Counted from the first letter of the stretch, positions 27,330 through 37,265 are shown. The stretch is DNA of 64,000 nt from Fodinicola feengrottensis (GCF_010993775.1 NZ_WOTO01000036.1:1-64000); one strand, 5' to 3'. Program-made: numbers and translations. The notes: generated by a model not told the origin, from the sequence alone.

Positions 27330-29825
27330 ATGAGGCGTTGGGGTCGGATCGTCAAACGTGTGGTCGCCGGTGTTCTCTCGGTGTTGCTGTTCGTGGGCGC
27401 CATCGCTGGAATTGGTGGGACGTTGGCTGTCCGGGCGTCTTTTCCGCAGACGACCGGAACGTTGGCATTGCCGGGATTGTCGGCACCGGTCACCGTTCTG
27501 CGCGATGCCGGCGGAGTGCCGCAACTTTACGCGTCTACCGCGGTGGATCTGTTTCGCGCGCAGGGATATGTGCATGCGCAGGACCGTTTCTGGGAGATGG
27601 ATTTTCGCCGGCACATCACCGCCGGTCGGCTTTCGGAGATGTTCGGCGCCGGCGAGGTGGAGACCGACGCGGTGGTTCGCACGATGGGCTGGCGGCGGGT
27701 GGCCGAGCAGGAATACAGCCAGCTGGCGCCGCAGACAAAGGTTTTCCTTCAGGCGTACGCGGCTGGCGTCAATGCCTATCTCGCCGGTCATCAGGGCCTC
27801 GCCCTCAGTCTGGAATACGGCGTACTGAAACTGACAAACGCGAACTACCGGATCGAGCCGTGGAATCCGGTCGATTCGCTGGCCTGGCTGAAGGCGATGG
27901 CCTGGGACCTGCGGTCGAATCTGATTGACGAGCTCACCCGGGCACAGTTGCAGGCGTCGGGCATGCCGAAGGACCGGATCGACCAGCTCTGGCCGCCTTA
28001 TCCGTACGCGGACCACGCCCCGATCGTGGCCACCGGTGGGGTCGTCGCCGGGTCGTTTCGTACGGACGGGACCATCACCGCGCAGCCGGCGGCGGCTCTC
28101 GGACCGCTGGGACGCGCGGCTGGTGCGGTCAACGCGTTGAATGTCCTCGGGCCGGCGATCACCGCCGGCATCGGATCCAATTCCTGGGTGCTCGCGGGTT
28201 CCCACACCAGCACGGGGAAACCGTTGCTGGCCAACGATCCGCATCTCTCGCCGACGATGCCGTCGATCTGGTACCAGATGGGACTGCACTGCCGGACAGT
28301 GTCCGCGGCCTGTCCGTACGCGGTGGAGGGCTACAGCTTCTCCGGGCTGCCGGGCATCGTGATCGGACACAACGACCGGGTCGCCTGGGGATTCACCAAC
28401 CTCGGCCCCGATGTCACCGACCTTTTCCTGGAAAAGCTGGACGGCGACAAATATCTGGTCGGGAACACCTGGCGGCCGCTGACGACCCGCCGCGAGACGA
28501 TCCAGGTGGCCGGTGGTGCGGCGAAGACAATGGTGGTCCGCAGTACCGACAACGGGCCATTACTGTCCGATGTGGACAGTGACGTGAAGGCGGCCTCGAA
28601 GTCGTATGCGGTGGCGTTGCGATGGACCGCGTTGGATCCCAACCACACGATGGACGCGGTTTTCGCGATGGACACCGCCCACAACTGGGCCGACTTCCGG
28701 GCCGGTGCCCGGCTTTTCGCGGTGCCGGCACAGAATCTCGTCTACGCCGACACGTCCGGCAACATCGGCTACCAGGCGCCTGGCGACATCCCGATCCGCG
28801 GCGCCGGCGATGGCCGCTGGCCGGCGCCCGGCTGGGATCCAAGATATGACTGGAAAGGTCGGATCCCGTTCGATGCGCTGCCGAGCGTGTATAACCCACC
28901 TGCCGGATTCATCGTCACCGCCAATCAGGCGGCAATCGGCCCGTCGTACCCGTACCTGCTGACCACCGACTGGGAGTACGGCTACCGGTCGCAGCGGATC
29001 CGCGACCTGATTTCGGCCGCGGGCAACAAGATCAGCGTGCCGGACGTGCAACGGATGCAGTTCGACAACCGCAGCTCCAATGCCGCCGAGGTGGTGCCGG
29101 CGCTGTTGAAGGTGCGTCTTTCCGGTGCCGCCGCCCAGGCGCAGAGTCTGCTTCGTGGTTGGGACTTCACCCAGCCACAGACTTCGGCGCCGGCGGCATT
29201 CTTCAACGCGACCTGGCGGCATCTGCTGGCGGACACTTTTGACGACGACCTGCCGGCCGCCGAGCAGGGCAGCGTGGACGGCGGTGAGCGCTGGTTCGCG
29301 GTGGTCAAGACGCTGTTGCCGCAGCCAGACTCGCCTTGGTGGAACGACCGGCACACCAGCCGCGTGGAACACCGGGACGACATGCTCGTACGCGCGATGA
29401 CCGAGGCCGCGAGCGAGCTGTCGGACAGTCAGGGCGGCGACCCGGCCAGCTGGCAGTGGGGCCGGATGCACCAGTTGACGCTGCGCAACCAGAGCCTCGG
29501 CAACTCCGGCATTGGGCCGGTGGAATGGCTTTTCAACCGCGGCCCGTACGCGCTGGGAGGCGGTGGCGGCCTGGTGGACGCGACTGGTTGGGCGGCCCCG
29601 AAGGGCTACGGTGTGACGACCGCGCCGTCGATGCGGATGATCGTCGACCTGTCGAACCTGGACGCCTCGCGGTGGATCGACCTGACCGGCGTCTCGGGGC
29701 ACGCTTTCGCCGCTCACTACGCTGACCAGGCGCCGCTCTGGCAGCACGGTCAGTTGCGGGCGATGCCTTTCAGTCCGGCCGCCGTACGGGCGTCCACTGT
29801 GGACACTCTGCAGCTGGTTCCCTGA
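27330..29825 (+). CDS. Penicillin acylase-family Ntn hydrolase
   Basis: 831 residues, usual for a penicillin amidase precursor. An N-terminal membrane/signal helix (VVAGVLSVLLFVGAIAGIGG) precedes the alpha chain (AQGYVHAQDRFWEMD). GIGSNSWVLAGSHT marks the processing point, where the serine of SNSW becomes the N-terminal nucleophile of the beta chain; PLLANDPHL and the later IVIGHNDRVAWGFTN are family motifs. Such enzymes hydrolyse amide bonds in acyl-homoserine lactones, beta-lactams or lipopeptides; the substrate cannot be read from sequence. Unlike many neighbours it has no frameshift. Confidence 0.9.
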   Translation: MRRWGRIVKRVVAGVLSVLLFVGAIAGIGGTLAVRASFPQTTGTLALPGLSAPVTVLRDAGGVPQLYASTAVDLFRAQGYVHAQDRFWEMDFRRHITAGRLSEMFGAGEVETDAVVRTMGWRRVAEQEYSQLAPQTKVFLQAYAAGVNAYLAGHQGLALSLEYGVLKLTNANYRIEPWNPVDSLAWLKAMAWDLRSNLIDELTRAQLQASGMPKDRIDQLWPPYPYADHAPIVATGGVVAGSFRTDGTITAQPAAALGPLGRAAGAVNALNVLGPAITAGIGSNSWVLAGSHTSTGKPLLANDPHLSPTMPSIWYQMGLHCRTVSAACPYAVEGYSFSGLPGIVIGHNDRVAWGFTNLGPDVTDLFLEKLDGDKYLVGNTWRPLTTRRETIQVAGGAAKTMVVRSTDNGPLLSDVDSDVKAASKSYAVALRWTALDPNHTMDAVFAMDTAHNWADFRAGARLFAVPAQNLVYADTSGNIGYQAPGDIPIRGAGDGRWPAPGWDPRYDWKGRIPFDALPSVYNPPAGFIVTANQAAIGPSYPYLLTTDWEYGYRSQRIRDLISAAGNKISVPDVQRMQFDNRSSNAAEVVPALLKVRLSGAAAQAQSLLRGWDFTQPQTSAPAAFFNATWRHLLADTFDDDLPAAEQGSVDGGERWFAVVKTLLPQPDSPWWNDRHTSRVEHRDDMLVRAMTEAASELSDSQGGDPASWQWGRMHQLTLRNQSLGNSGIGPVEWLFNRGPYALGGGGGLVDATGWAAPKGYGVTTAPSMRMIVDLSNLDASRWIDLTGVSGHAFAAHYADQAPLWQHGQLRAMPFSPAAVRASTVDTLQLVP

Positions 29826-29833
29826 GAAGGCCA

Positions 29834-29870
29834 GCAAAAACGACCGGAGCCCACGTCGCAAGACGCGGGC
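29834..29870 (-). terminator. Rho-independent-type terminator
   Basis: On the minus strand GCCCGCGTC-TTGC-GACGTGGGC (29849-29870) is followed within 7 bases by a T5 run. It lies just after the TAA proposed as the true end of the antitoxin-like gene. Confidence 0.6.
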
Positions 29871-29890
29871 CCCGATAGGGTCGGACGGTT

Positions 29891-30094
29891 ACTGCTGGTC
29901 TGCTGCTGGTTCTGCTGTTGGGTGGTGTCGCCGGAGCCGGTGTGCTCCTGGGCGAAGTCGACACCCTGCTTGATCTGGTCGCCGAACTTGCCACCGGTCT
30001 GCTCGTTGGCGAAGTCACCAGCCTTGTCGAGAACCTGGTCGACCTGCTCGTCGTGTTCGTCGGCGAACTTCTTCGCGTCGTCAAAGAGTCCCAT
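29891..30094 (-). CDS. MT0933-like antitoxin family protein
   Basis: From ATG 30094 the protein begins MGLFDDAKKFADEHDEQVDQ, then GDFANEQTGGKFGDQIKQGVDF, the signature of the MT0933-like (Rv0909-type) family. As given, the frame continues for 114 codons through a terminator hairpin, which is unlikely. One base more in the CAG-rich tail gives a TAA at 29891, about 67 residues, normal for the family. No toxin gene is adjacent, so it may be a solitary stress-type protein rather than part of a working pair. Confidence 0.7.
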
Positions 30095-30277
30095 GATGAC
30101 CCCCTCATCCGCCGGTCCAACTGAGCTGACCCGACAGCTTTGTCAGTAGCCCTCGTTGGATACCGGCATGTGCTCTGGTGCGGACCGTCCTAGTCTCACA
30201 GAAGGGCCCGGACCGCACCACTTGGGCCGCCGGCAATGTCCCTGTTTGTCGCCCAAAAAGTGAAACGGAGTCTTTTC

Positions 30278-30445
30278 ATGACTGCGCCCGACGCGGACCG
30301 TGAGGTCCCGCTGGCTGACGATGACCTCGACATTCTCCCCGACACCACCTCGGACGAGCGGGACGAGGGCTGGGGCGACCACTACGGCGACGAGGCCCAG
30401 GCCGCCGACCAGCGACTGCTGGAAGACCGGCCGCCGCACTGGTGA
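30278..30445 (+). CDS. Small acidic conserved protein
   Basis: 55 residues from ATG 30278, with CGGAG 8 bases upstream; the upstream extension in the same frame has no ribosome site. Rich in Asp and Glu (VPLADDDLDILPD, GWGDHYGDEA). Convergent with mscL, ending five bases from its stop. Resembles short actinobacterial proteins of unknown role. Confidence 0.6.
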   Translation: MTAPDADREVPLADDDLDILPDTTSDERDEGWGDHYGDEAQAADQRLLEDRPPHW

Positions 30446-30449
30446 CGGG

Positions 30450-30853
30450 TCACTTGGACCGTACGAGCGCGTCCCGGATCTCCCGCAGCAACGCCACCTC
30501 CTCGCTGACCTCCTCTTCTTTCGCCGGCACCGGCGCCTTCGAGCGGGCCCGCAGCTCGGCGATCTTGTTCATCGGCACCACGAACGCGAAGTAGACCACC
30601 GCGGCGATCAGGATGAACGTGATCAACGCGTTGATCACGTTCCCGTAGCCGAGCACCACGTCGGTGCCCCCGGGTTGTGCTGGAGAACCAGCCCGCCCTT
30701 GGAGCCGACGCCCGGCACCAGCTGGATCAGCGGCTTGATCAGGTTGTCGACGATCGAGGTCACCACCGCGCCGAAGGCCGCGCCGATGACGACGGCGACG
30801 GCGAGGTCGACGACATTGCCTCGCAGGATGAACTCCCGGAACCCCTTGAGCAT
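30450..30853 (-). CDS. mscL: Large-conductance mechanosensitive channel MscL, one frameshift
   Basis: MLKGFREFILRGNVVDLAVA is the MscL N-terminus with the first pore helix; the second helix and the cytoplasmic bundle follow (NALITFILIAAVVYFAFVVP, EEVALLREIRDALVRS). The frame breaks at a C5 run (30667-30671); six bases restore NPGGTDVVLGYGNV. The pentameric channel opens under membrane tension to release solutes during hypo-osmotic shock. It is close to fmdB and the cyclo-ligase gene, as in mycobacteria. Confidence 0.9.
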
Positions 30854-30881
30854 GTTTTCCCAGCCCTTTCCTCAATGTCTG

Positions 30882-31391
30882 CTAGCGAGAGAGTACGGCG
30901 ACGGTTATCCGGGCTTCTGTCGGGATTGCGGCGATCCGGGCGGCCGCGTCTGGTGGTATGGCGATAAAGATCGCCTCCGCATGATCTGCGGTCGCGTCGG
31001 CGGCCCGTACGGCCAGCACCTGCGCGTCGGACGCCACCACCACCGCGGTGGCCGACCCGCCCGGCTGGGTCGCGGCGAGCACGTCGATCCGGTCGCCCAC
31101 TTGCAACGCCTGGGCCGCCGAGGTGCCGATCTCGACCGTCAACCCGACCTGCCCCGGCGGCACCAGCCGCGGCCGCGGCGCGCTGGGGGTGGGGGAGGGT
31201 TGGCTGGCCACCGGGTCGGGGCCGGCCGCCAGCAGCACCAATCCGGCGAGGCACACCAACGCGGCCGCCACTGCCGGGCGCACCACTCGCCCGGGTCGCG
31301 GTAACCGCACCCAGAACCGCCACGACCGGCGGTCCGGTCGGTCCGGTCGAAGGTCGGGATCGCCGCTGTTTCGCTTCGTCCACGTGAACAT
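30882..31391 (-). CDS. SAF-domain (CpaB/RcpC-like) membrane protein
   Basis: About 169 residues. A basic cytoplasmic start, one membrane helix (VAAALVCLAGLVLLAAG) and an extracytoplasmic SAF-type domain (VGLTVEIGTSAAQALQVGDRIDVLA) related to CpaB/RcpC and flagellar P-ring assembly proteins. This gene sits beside mscL and fmdB in many actinomycetes. Its job is unknown, but it may help assemble a surface structure or bind glycans. Confidence 0.7.
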   Translation of the reverse strand: MFTWTKRNSGDPDLRPDRPDRRSWRFWVRLPRPGRVVRPAVAAALVCLAGLVLLAAGPDPVASQPSPTPSAPRPRLVPPGQVGLTVEIGTSAAQALQVGDRIDVLAATQPGGSATAVVVASDAQVLAVRAADATADHAEAIFIAIPPDAAARIAAIPTEARITVAVLSR

Positions 31392-31518
31392 GCCCATGGC
31401 TGCGACCGTACGGAGATCGGAGCCAGCCGAGCAGGCCGGAGCGGGGATCTGTGGATATGAAATCGCACTGTGGATAACCCGGTGTCGGCTGTGAAATCTG
31501 CTATGCGAACACGGAAAT

Positions 31519-31546
31519 CCCCTGCTCCCGAATCCGGGAACAGGGG
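31519..31546 (-). terminator. Hairpin after the fmdB-type gene
   Basis: CCCCTG-CT-CCCG / CGGG-AA-CAGGGG with one internal mismatch pair, 15 bases beyond the stop of the gene at 31561, followed on the minus strand by ATTTCCG. A weak T tract makes it a probable rather than certain terminator. Confidence 0.5.
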
Positions 31547-31560
31547 CTGAGGTGCACGTC

Positions 31561-31905
31561 TTAGCTGGCCGCGGCCGCAGCTGGCGTGCTGCTGGCCGGC
31601 TTGGAGCTGCTGGTCGAGGAGTCCGAAGAAGAACTGGCTGGCTTGCTCGCGCCGCTATCGCTGGAAGACGACGTGCTCTCGCTCTTGGCGCTGGTGGAGG
31701 CGGCGGCCGGCGCGACCGATTCCTTGGTCGACCGGGAGTCGGTGCGATAGAAACCGGAGCCCTTGAAGACCACGCCCACCGACGAGAAGACCTTGCGCAG
31801 CTTGCCCGAGCAGTTCGGGCAGCTTGTCAGCGCATCGTCGGTGAAAGCCTGCACGGCATCGAACCGATGACCGCATTCGGTACAGGCGTACTGGTAGGTT
31901 GGCAC
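31561..31905 (-). CDS. FmdB-family zinc-ribbon protein
   Basis: 114 residues from GTG 31905, placed after GGAGGAAACCC. PTYQYACTECGHRF and SCPNCSGKLRKVFS give the two CxxC pairs of FmdB zinc ribbons; the tail is a low-complexity Ser/Ala/Lys stretch. In mycobacteria the orthologue (Rv0991c-type) has been linked to a protein-folding or chaperone role. Minus strand, just downstream of the cyclo-ligase gene. Confidence 0.88.
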   Translation of the reverse strand: MPTYQYACTECGHRFDAVQAFTDDALTSCPNCSGKLRKVFSSVGVVFKGSGFYRTDSRSTKESVAPAAASTSAKSESTSSSSDSGASKPASSSSDSSTSSSKPASSTPAAAAAS

Positions 31906-31978
31906 GGGTTTCCTCCGTCTGGCACTCAATCTCTTCGACTGCTAATCGTGCGTCAAAGCCGCCGATTCGTCCAGCCGT

Positions 31979-32611
31979 TCACTGTGTGGCATTCAACCCG
32001 ATCGGGGCTCGGCGGTCGCGCGCAGCCGGCAGGGTCAGCCAGCCCCCGGACGGGGTCACCACCGCGGTGATCCGCTGGTCGTGAGGCTCGGTCGGCACCA
32101 CGTCCATAAGTTCGTTGTCGTAGGTCAGGGCCACGATCGGCACTCCGGCCGGTACCCGCGGCAGGCTCCGGTCGTACGAGCCGCCGCCGCGGCCCAACCG
32201 GCCGCCCATCTCGGCCGACCCGCGACCGCCGGCACCACCACCGCGCCGACTCCGGCCACCGCGTCGACGCCGAGGCGGCGCCCGACCGGCTCGACCAGCC
32301 CCGACCGCCGCGCCGCCGCCGCGAGGTCCGTCGGTGCCCGGTAGTTGGCCCAGTCCAGGTCGTTGTCCGCCCGTACGACCGGCAGCAGCACTCGGAAACC
32401 GGCCGCCAGCAACGCGTCCGGCAGCGGCTGCCCGGGCTCCGAGCCGATCGGGGCGTAACCCGCGACCGTACGTACTCCCAGATGGGACAGGCCAGCGGTC
32501 AGCGCGGCGATGATGTGGGGCCGAGTCCGCGCGCGGGCGGCTTTCGGGGCGCTCGCGGCGAGCGGCGAGGAGCTCCGCTCTCAGCGTGCGTTTCGCGGTG
32601 GAGTGGGTCAT
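31979..32611 (-). CDS. 5-formyltetrahydrofolate cyclo-ligase, two frameshifts
   Basis: Three frames join to one protein. The N-terminus is MTHSTAKRTLRAELLAARR (ATG 32611), the middle LGVRTVAGYAPIGSEPGQPLP and LLPVVRADNDLDWANY, and the end GRLGRGGGSYDRSLPRVPAG. The last carries the glycine-rich GRGGGxYDR nucleotide motif of MTHFS. Breaks lie near 32560 and 32215. The enzyme uses ATP to turn 5-formyl-THF into 5,10-methenyl-THF. The order fmdB, cyclo-ligase, then divergent galU matches mycobacterial chromosomes. Confidence 0.82.
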   Translation of the reverse strand: MTHSTAKRTLRAELLAARRERPESRPRADSAPHHRRADRWPVPSGSTYGRGLRPDRLGARAAAAGRVAGGRFPSAAAGRTGGQRPGLGQLPGTDGPRGGGAAVGAGRAGRAPPRRRRGGRSRRGGGAGGRGSAEMGGRLGRGGGSYDRSLPRVPAGVPIVALTYDNELMDVVPTEPHDQRITAVVTPSGGWLTLPAARDRRAPIGLNATQ

Positions 32612-32690
32612 GTGCGTAGTGTGCATGCCCGGCCGCGTACGCTCCGATCATCGCGGCTGCTGTGCTGGCCCACCGGACAGGGAGGCAGTG

Positions 32691-34760
32691 GTGACGATGC
32701 GCGCGCGGCTCACCGCCGCGTTCCTCGCGGTCGTGCTGGGACCGCTGGTTCTGGGTGCCATTTTCGTTGGCATCAGCGTACGAAGCGTCAACGACCAACG
32801 GACGGCCGATCGGCTGGAGCTGGCCGTCAGCACCGTGTCGACAACCGTCTCGGGCCTGTGCCGCAGCGCGTTGTCGGCGGCGACCATCGTGGCGACCGCG
32901 CCGGAGAGCGGCCGCAACGACGCGATCAACACCGTCCTTCGGCAGGGTTTGGCCGACGCCGTGGTGGTCCGCAATCCGGCTGGCACGCAGCTGGGCAACG
33001 GTGGTCTGGCGCTTACCTTCGAGGCCAACTGTGCGAGCGTCCCGGACGCCAAAGCGACCTCAGGTACCCAACCGGGCATCGCCGCCTCGGTGCAGCTGCG
33101 AACCGCTGACGGAGCACCGGCCGGCACCGTCGAGGCCGCGTTCATCCTGAACCCCAAGCTGCTGAACCAGCTCTCGGCGATCTCGTCGGTGGACGTGACC
33201 GCGCTGTCCAGCGGCGGCAACTCCGGCCTGACCACAGTGGAAAACAACAACGCTCCCGGAGTGGCGATCTCGGTCGTACAGCAGCTGTCGTCGCCGACTC
33301 CGCAGGTCGCGCAACGGACCGACGCCAACCTGATCGTGCGCGCGGTGCCACCTCGGCAGGGGCAGCCGCTGCTGTTGGGATTGAGTACGGACGGGCCACA
33401 GCTTCAGGGCATCTACGGGCTGCTGATCCTGGTGGTGCTGGTGGTGGTGGTGATCGCCGTGCTGGTCGCGTGGCGGCTGGCCCGGGCCACCACGATGCCG
33501 ATCATCGAGGTCGCCGCGCGCCGCCGAGCGAGTGGCAGCCGGTGACCTGGACGCCCGGGTGCCGGTCCGCGGCCGGGACGAGGTCGGCCAGCTGGCCAGC
33601 ACCTTCAACCGGATGACTCGGGAGATGCAGTCGTACACGACCGCGCTGACGGTCAGCCGCGACCAGTTGCGCGGCAACCTGGCGCTGCTGGGCGACACGT
33701 TGTCGTCCACCCACGACCTGGACCGGATCCTTGAGGTCATCCTGGAGACCGCGATGGCCGCCACCGGCGCGCAGGCCGGTGTCGTGCTGCTGCTGGATCG
33801 CAGCGACGGCAGCTGGCCGGGCACCCTGGTTGGGCGCTCTGGGCAGAACCTGTCCGGCCGCGGGGTGAACCCACGGGACCTGCGGCTGGCGCTGGGCGAA
33901 GGCGTGCTGGGCGGAGTGGCTGAGAGCGGCGAGCCGCGGCACGGCCGGGTTCGCAACCCCGCCACCGATCTCGCACCGGTCGAGCCGCGTTGCCAGACGT
34001 ACATCGCGGTGCCCTTCTCCGGCAGCGGCCGCGGTGCCGTCGGGGGGGCGGCGGCAGTGGTCGTGGTGGAGAGGGTCGGCTGCTCGGCGTGTTGGCCCTT
34101 TACGACCGGCTCGGCGCTGACGACTTCGACGACGGCGACCTGGTCACCCTGCGTACGTTCGCCGGCCAGGCCGCGGTGGCGGTGGAGAACGTCATGCTGC
34201 ACTCGGAGGCCGAGCGGCTGGCGCTGGCCGATCCGCTTACCGGCTTGTGGAACTACCGCTACATGCGGGTGTCTCTCAAGCGCGAGATTGAACGAGCGGC
34301 CCGTTTTGAGCGCTCCCTGGCCGTACTAGCCGTCGATGTGGACCGCTTCGCCGGTGTCAACGAACAACACGGCCACACCGTCGGAGACGCGGTCCTGGCC
34401 GGCGTCGCGAACCGGCTGAAGGCGGCCGTACGCGAGGTGGACATGTCCTTCCGGCAGGGCGGCGAGGCCTTCGTGCTGTTGCTGCCCGAAGCCGACAGTG
34501 CCGCGCGCGCCCAGACCGCCGCCCGGCGGATCTGCATGTCGCTGCGCTCCACCCCGATCACGCTGCCGGCCTCCGACCCCACCCGTCGCCCCACCGAACT
34601 GTCCGTACGCGTGACCGTGTCCGTCGGTGTGGCCCTCTACCCGCACAACGGCGCCACCCCCGAAGACCTCCTGGAAGCCGCCGAGGGCGCCCTGGTCGCC
34701 GCCAAAGCCGACGGCCGCGACACCTGGCGGGTCGCCGGCGTGCCCCGCCGGGTGCGGTAG
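32691..34760 (+). CDS. Membrane sensor: HAMP-GAF-degenerate GGDEF protein
   Basis: About 690 intended residues. Order: membrane helix, extracytoplasmic region of about 200 residues, second helix (LLILVVLVVVVIAVLVAW), HAMP (DLDARVPVRGRDEVGQLAST), GAF (LDRILEVILETAMAATGAQ) and GGDEF (DPLTGLWNYRYMRV). The signature is GGEAF instead of GGDEF/GGEEF: the catalytic acidic residue at position four is Ala, so cyclase activity may be lost. Breaks lie near 33525 and in a G7 run at 34042-34048. It may act as a c-di-GMP or GTP-sensing scaffold. It lies between the cyclo-ligase and galU. Confidence 0.8.
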
Positions 34761-34790
34761 GTCGCTCACTTTCGCTCGGCCGGGCGTGCG

Positions 34791-34832
34791 TTTTTTTTTG
34801 GGGTGGGTACGACAGTTTCGTGCCGCACCTGT
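34791..34832 (+). repeat. Dispersed repeat, copy B (core only)
   Basis: A T9 run (34791-34799), GGGGTGGG, then the core TACGACAGTTTCG (34808-34820) and TGCCGCACC. The GC hairpin found before the core in the other three copies is missing. It lies in the 276-base gap between the GGDEF gene and galU, where nothing else but the galU promoter is seen. Confidence 0.6.
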
Positions 34833-35024
34833 CCCGATAGCTGGACAATCATCCCAACAGGTGGCCGCGGACCCGCGGCGGACGTCGCTGAACAGCGGAA
34901 ATGGGTCGTACAGGCCGAACGATCGGCAGAAGGCGGAGCGGACAGTAGCCAAGGAGAGCGGCGACACTACCCAAAGCGACTGGGCGTGCCGGACCGCGTC
35001 CACCGAGATCCACAGCACATGCCA

Positions 35025-35030
35025 TAGCCT
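35025..35030 (+). promoter_or_regulatory. -10 element TAGCCT for leaderless galU mRNA
   Basis: TAGCCT, six bases, then the galU ATG at 35037; no ribosome site is present. Same geometry as before the acylase gene at 27330. Confidence 0.5.
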
Positions 35031-35036
35031 GCACGC

Positions 35037-35975
35037 ATGCCTGAGACTCGTACGCATGCCGGCCGTGCCACCAAGGCTGTCATCCCAGCCGCTGGGCTGG
35101 GCACCAGATTCCTGCCCGCGACCAAGGCGGTTCCCAAGGAACTGCTGCCTGTGGTGGACAAGCCGGCGCTTCAGTACGTCGTCGAGGAAGCCGCCGCCGC
35201 CGGCCTGACGGACGTGCTGCTGGTGACCGGACGCGGCAAGTCTTCGATGGTGGACCACTTCGACCGCAAGCTGGACCTGGAGCAGTCGCTGGCCGAGTCC
35301 GGCAAGTACGACCTGCTGGAGGCGATCCGGCGGCCCTGCGAGCTGGCCTCGATCCACACTTCCCGGCAGCCGGAGGCCCTCGGCCTCGGCCACGCCGTGC
35401 ACTGCGCGGCTGCGCATGTCGGCCAGCAGCCGTTCGCGGTGATGCTCGGCGATGACCTGATCGACGAACGTGACCCGCTGCTGCCGCGGATGCTGGACCT
35501 GCAGGCGCAGACCGGCGGGATCGTGGTCGGGTTGATCGAGGTGCCCAAGGAGCTCACCAAGTTGTACGGGATCGCGACGGCCACCCTGACCGACGAGCCG
35601 GACGTGGTGGCGATCTCCGAGCTGGTGGAGAAGCCGGAGCCGGACGAGGCGCCGAGCAACCTGGCGGTCATCGGGCGGTACGTGTTGCCAGGCGAGATCT
35701 TCGAAGTGATCGCCCGGACCAAGCCCGGCCGCGGCGGCGAGATCCAGCTGACCGACGCGATGGCGACGATGGCCGCGGAAGGTACGCCGGTGCACGGCGT
35801 GCTTTTCAGTGGCCGCCGCTACGACACCGGCGACCGCCAGTCATATCTGCGTTCGGTGGTCAAACTTGCCGCCGACCGCGACGACTTGGGGCCGGATTTT
35901 CGGGACTGGCTCAAGTCCTATGTGGACAGTGGATTTCAGTCCACTTTCGACTCTGGTCCCGGCGGCGCGCGATGA
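35037..35975 (+). CDS. galU: UTP-glucose-1-phosphate uridylyltransferase
   Basis: 312 residues, complete. KAVIPAAGLGTRFLPATKAVPKE is the nucleotidyltransferase signature, followed by DKPALQYVVEEA, QPEALGLGHAV and FAVMLGDDLID. It makes UDP-glucose from UTP and glucose-1-phosphate for cell-wall polysaccharides, trehalose and glycolipids. Followed by moeA/glp and the rimJ-like gene in the same direction, as in Mycobacterium tuberculosis Rv0993-Rv0995. Confidence 0.95.
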   Translation: MPETRTHAGRATKAVIPAAGLGTRFLPATKAVPKELLPVVDKPALQYVVEEAAAAGLTDVLLVTGRGKSSMVDHFDRKLDLEQSLAESGKYDLLEAIRRPCELASIHTSRQPEALGLGHAVHCAAAHVGQQPFAVMLGDDLIDERDPLLPRMLDLQAQTGGIVVGLIEVPKELTKLYGIATATLTDEPDVVAISELVEKPEPDEAPSNLAVIGRYVLPGEIFEVIARTKPGRGGEIQLTDAMATMAAEGTPVHGVLFSGRRYDTGDRQSYLRSVVKLAADRDDLGPDFRDWLKSYVDSGFQSTFDSGPGGAR

Positions 35976-36009
35976 TGTCCGGGTTGGCGTGAATTTCCGG
36001 GGGGGCGTA

Positions 36010-37259
36010 ATGAGTTCCGAGGTGAGTTCCGGCGGAGTCGGACTGGCTGACTACCTTTCCGGGGTGCTCAGCGAGATCAACCCGCTGCGTCCGTTCGACC
36101 TGGCGCTGCACGACGCGCATGCCGGCGTGCTGGCCACCGACGTGCAGGCGCCGGGGCCGCTGCCGCCGTTCGACATGGCCGCCGTCGACGGGTACGCGCT
36201 GCGCGCCGACGACGTGTCCGGCGCGACCGAGCGGCTGCCGGCCCGGCTGTCGGTGATCGGTGACGTGACCTCGACGTCGTGGAAGCCGACCCGGCTGACC
36301 GGCGGCAGCTGTTTCTCGGTGGCCGCCGGCGCACCGTTGCCGGCTGGCGCCGACACTGTCGTGCCTACCAGCTGGACCGACGGCGGCCTCGTCGTCATCG
36401 AGGTGGCCGACGCGCCCCGGCGTGGCTCGTTCGTCCGCCGGACCGGCGATGACGTGGCCGCCGGCACGGTGATGATGCTGCCGGGCCGGGACGTACGTGT
36501 CGGCCGGGGTTGTCGGGTTGCTGGCCGCTGCCGGCATCGACCATGTGGCCGTACGACCGCGCCCCCGGATGGTCGCGGTGGCCACTGGTGACGAGCTGGT
36601 CAACACCGGCCGGGTCGGCTCGCCGGGCCAGGTCGTGGACGCCAACTCGCACACTCTCGCGGCCGCTGCGGTGGAGGCCGGCGCGCAGGCCTTCCGGGTC
36701 GGGATTTGCCAGGACGACCCCGGAAAAACTGCGTTCGCTGCTGGACGACCAGACCATCCGCGCGGACCTGGTGGTGCTCACCGGCGGCACCGGCACCGGC
36801 CCTGGGGACATGGTCCGTCGCACGCTCACCCGCGAGGGCGTAACTTTCACCGATGTCTCCGTTTACCCGTCGCAAGTGTTCGGCTTCGGCCGGATCGGCG
36901 ACGACGAGCGCACCCCGGTGATCTGCCTGCCGGGCGACCCGGGCTCCGCGCTCGTCGGTTTCGAGGTGCTCGTACGGCCCGTCCTGCAGCGCCTGGCCGG
37001 CGCCGAGCCGGTTTTCCGGCCGTCGGTGAAAGCGCACCTGACCGAGACGGTGTCCTCGCCGCGCGGCTATCGGGAGTTCCGGCCGGCGTACGTGACCGAG
37101 CGGCGCGGCGGCGGCTACACGGCCGCACCGCTGGCCGGCGGCCCGCACCTGCTGTCCGGATTGGCCGCCGCGAACGCGCTGATGGTGCTCGGCGAGCGGA
37201 TCGCGACTGCGCCGGCAGGGACCTCAGTGGACGTACTGCTCTTCGATCGGCGACGATAA
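36010..37259 (+). CDS. MoeA/Glp molybdopterin molybdotransferase homologue, two frameshifts
   Basis: About 415 intended residues. Domains: VQAPGPLPPFDMAAVDGYAL, then VAAGAPLPAGADTVVPT (MoeA N-terminal), the MoaB-like part (MVAVATGDELV, LVVLTGGTGTGPGD), and CLPGDPGSALVGFEVLVRP. Breaks are near 36505 and in the C4 run 36718-36721. In actinobacteria the galU-linked MoeA homologue is Glp, a cell-division partner of FtsZ and of the SepX/GlpR membrane protein, and that partner lies at 40083. Whether this copy also serves molybdenum cofactor synthesis cannot be told. Confidence 0.85.
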
Positions 37260-37265
37260 CCGGCC

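Noticed and set aside
29829..29891. Long C-terminal extension of the MT0933-like antitoxin
   Set aside because: It would be translated through a terminator hairpin; a TAA in the neighbouring frame gives a normal-length protein.
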